Of a stretch of DNA of 5,906 bases, positions 5,570 to 5,906 are shown in pieces. Under the pieces are notes generated by a model that had not been told where the DNA came from, did no database searches, and saw only the letters and a list, made by a program, of their open reading frames with translations. The stretch's first letter is position 1, and the number at the start of each line of letters is the position of its first letter. Source of the DNA: Pontimonas sp. (GTDB taxonomy: Bacteria; Actinomycetota; Actinomycetes; Actinomycetales; Microbacteriaceae); contig JAIOWW010000071.1 of assembly GCA_021741925.1 (NCBI GenBank), positions 1-5,906 on the forward strand, read 5' to 3'. The position numbers and the translations under genes are program-made.

Positions 5570-5740
5570 CTACTTTCCGAGTGCTCCCGCGAGCTGATCG
5601 TGGAGCTCCTGAGCTTCAGCGTCGTTGACCGACACGACCAGGCGACCGCCGCCCTCGAGAGGGACCTTGACGATAATCAGACGGCCTTCTTTGACAGCCT
5701 CCATGGGTCCATCACCGGTTCTGGGCTTCATTGCTGCCAT
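5570..5740 (-). CDS. DUF3117 small conserved actinobacterial protein
   Basis: This protein of 56 residues has no established function that I can state with confidence. It opens MAAMKPRTGDGPMEAVKEGR and continues with VPLEGGGRLVVSV, the hallmark of DUF3117, a family almost confined to Actinomycetota (Rv1211 is the mycobacterial relative). It has no signal peptide, membrane segment or cysteine. The frame could extend to 5800, but the family begins at MAAMKPR, and ATG 5740 has GAGGAG at an ideal distance of 9 nt, which settles the start. It is transcribed in the same direction as the dapE fragment, 77 nt downstream of that stop, and converges on the methyltransferase with an 8-nt gap. A GGCACT/AGTGCT stem (5566-5585) covers its 3' end and might help end transcription. 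Confidence 0.92.
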   Translation of the reverse strand: MAAMKPRTGDGPMEAVKEGRLIIVKVPLEGGGRLVVSVNDAEAQELHDQLAGALGK

Positions 5741-5749
5741 GACAGGATT

Positions 5750-5755
5750 CTCCTC
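5750..5755 (-). promoter_or_regulatory. ribosome binding site of the DUF3117 gene
   Basis: On the minus strand GAGGAG stands 9 nt before ATG 5740. It is the best Shine-Dalgarno match with good spacing in the window, and it fixes the short start over the longer in-frame alternative. Confidence 0.75.
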
Positions 5756-5776
5756 ATAGATCTGCGCTAAACCCCC

Positions 5777-5782
5777 ATTATC
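5777..5782 (-). promoter_or_regulatory. possible -10 element for the DUF3117 gene
   Basis: GATAAT on the minus strand matches 5 of 6 bases of the -10 consensus and would start transcription about 30 nt before the ATG. TTGACC (5800-5795) resembles a -35 element, but the spacer is only 12 nt, too short for a normal sigma-A type promoter. The gene may have its own weak promoter or read through from dapE. Confidence 0.35.
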
Positions 5783-5817
5783 CCCGAAATCCCGGGTCAA
5801 GGAAAATCCAGTGAGCC

Positions 5818-5906
5818 TCAGTGTGAGGTGAGCCAGCTCTTCAGACCTTGATAGCAGGCCTCAATCTGTGCGCTCTCGACGCGTTCATCATCAGCATGGG
5901 CGAGGG
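5818..5906 (-). CDS. dapE: succinyl-diaminopimelate desuccinylase (DapE), C-terminal end
   Basis: The last 28 codons and stop of an M20-family metallopeptidase are present; the rest lies beyond the window. The reading on the minus strand is LAHADDERVESAQIE followed by ACYQGLKSWLTSH and TGA at 5820-5818. The AHADDERV motif is the metal-binding His segment near the C terminus of DapE and related M20 enzymes, and the following helix is typical of the tail. DapE removes succinate from N-succinyl-L,L-diaminopimelate in lysine and peptidoglycan precursor synthesis. The position near DUF3117 and the methyltransferase agrees with the actinobacterial gene neighbourhood, where dapE lies in the same region. 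With so little sequence, another M20 peptidase cannot be excluded. Confidence 0.72.
   Translation of the reverse strand, partial: LAHADDERVESAQIEACYQGLKSWLTSH

Noticed and set aside
5816..5828. Small inverted repeat CCTCA-GTG-TGAGG at the dapE stop codon
   Set aside because: Only 5 bp with a 3-nt loop and no T-tract after it; too weak to call a terminator.
1..5906. CRISPR arrays, tRNA or rRNA genes, transposases, phage genes
   Set aside because: No spaced repeat series, tRNA-like cloverleaf with its conserved loop sequences, transposase motif or terminal inverted repeat was seen on reading both strands.

Overview
The window looks like a compact chromosomal segment from an actinobacterium of moderate GC content. 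My best guess is a small-genome lineage close to Microbacteriaceae; this rests on protein character only. The evidence is an actinobacterial-type Mrp tail, a TatB ending in a KLDPRQYDPRRIIREA block, a DUF3117 protein opening MAAMKPRTGDG, and the end of an actinobacterial-type DapE. Genes abut or overlap almost everywhere.

Layout, left to right: the 3' end of mrp (+); a TauE/SafE (DUF81) membrane permease (-); a 91-nt AT-rich divergent promoter region with a striking palindrome; cysD (+) with an unusual N-terminal extension of about 180 residues; a cysN-cysC fusion (+) that starts at the cysD stop codon; tatB (-); an 81-nt divergent spacer with a possible three-way-junction fold; a family-3-like O-methyltransferase (+); a DUF3117 small protein (-); and the last 28 codons of a probable dapE (-).

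The middle block (about 370-4485) is a sulfur module. CysD and the GTPase part of CysN form ATP sulfurylase (sulfate + ATP to APS), and the fused CysC domain phosphorylates APS to PAPS. The divergently transcribed permease probably moves sulfate, sulfite or a related anion. No PAPS/APS reductase or sulfite reductase is present in the window, so the use of the PAPS cannot be decided here.

The flanking genes (mrp, tatB, O-methyltransferase, DUF3117, dapE) match genes spread along one chromosomal neighbourhood in other actinobacteria such as Mycobacterium. The sulfur module therefore appears to sit between the converging ends of mrp and tatB. Both junctions are tail-to-tail overlaps with the same four bases, CTAA.

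The best candidates for something undescribed are the extra N-terminal region of CysD, which has a helix-turn-helix-like start, an alpha/beta-looking part and a proline-rich linker, and the palindrome in the divergent promoter just upstream of it. Together they suggest, without proving, a sulfate-activation enzyme with a built-in regulatory domain.
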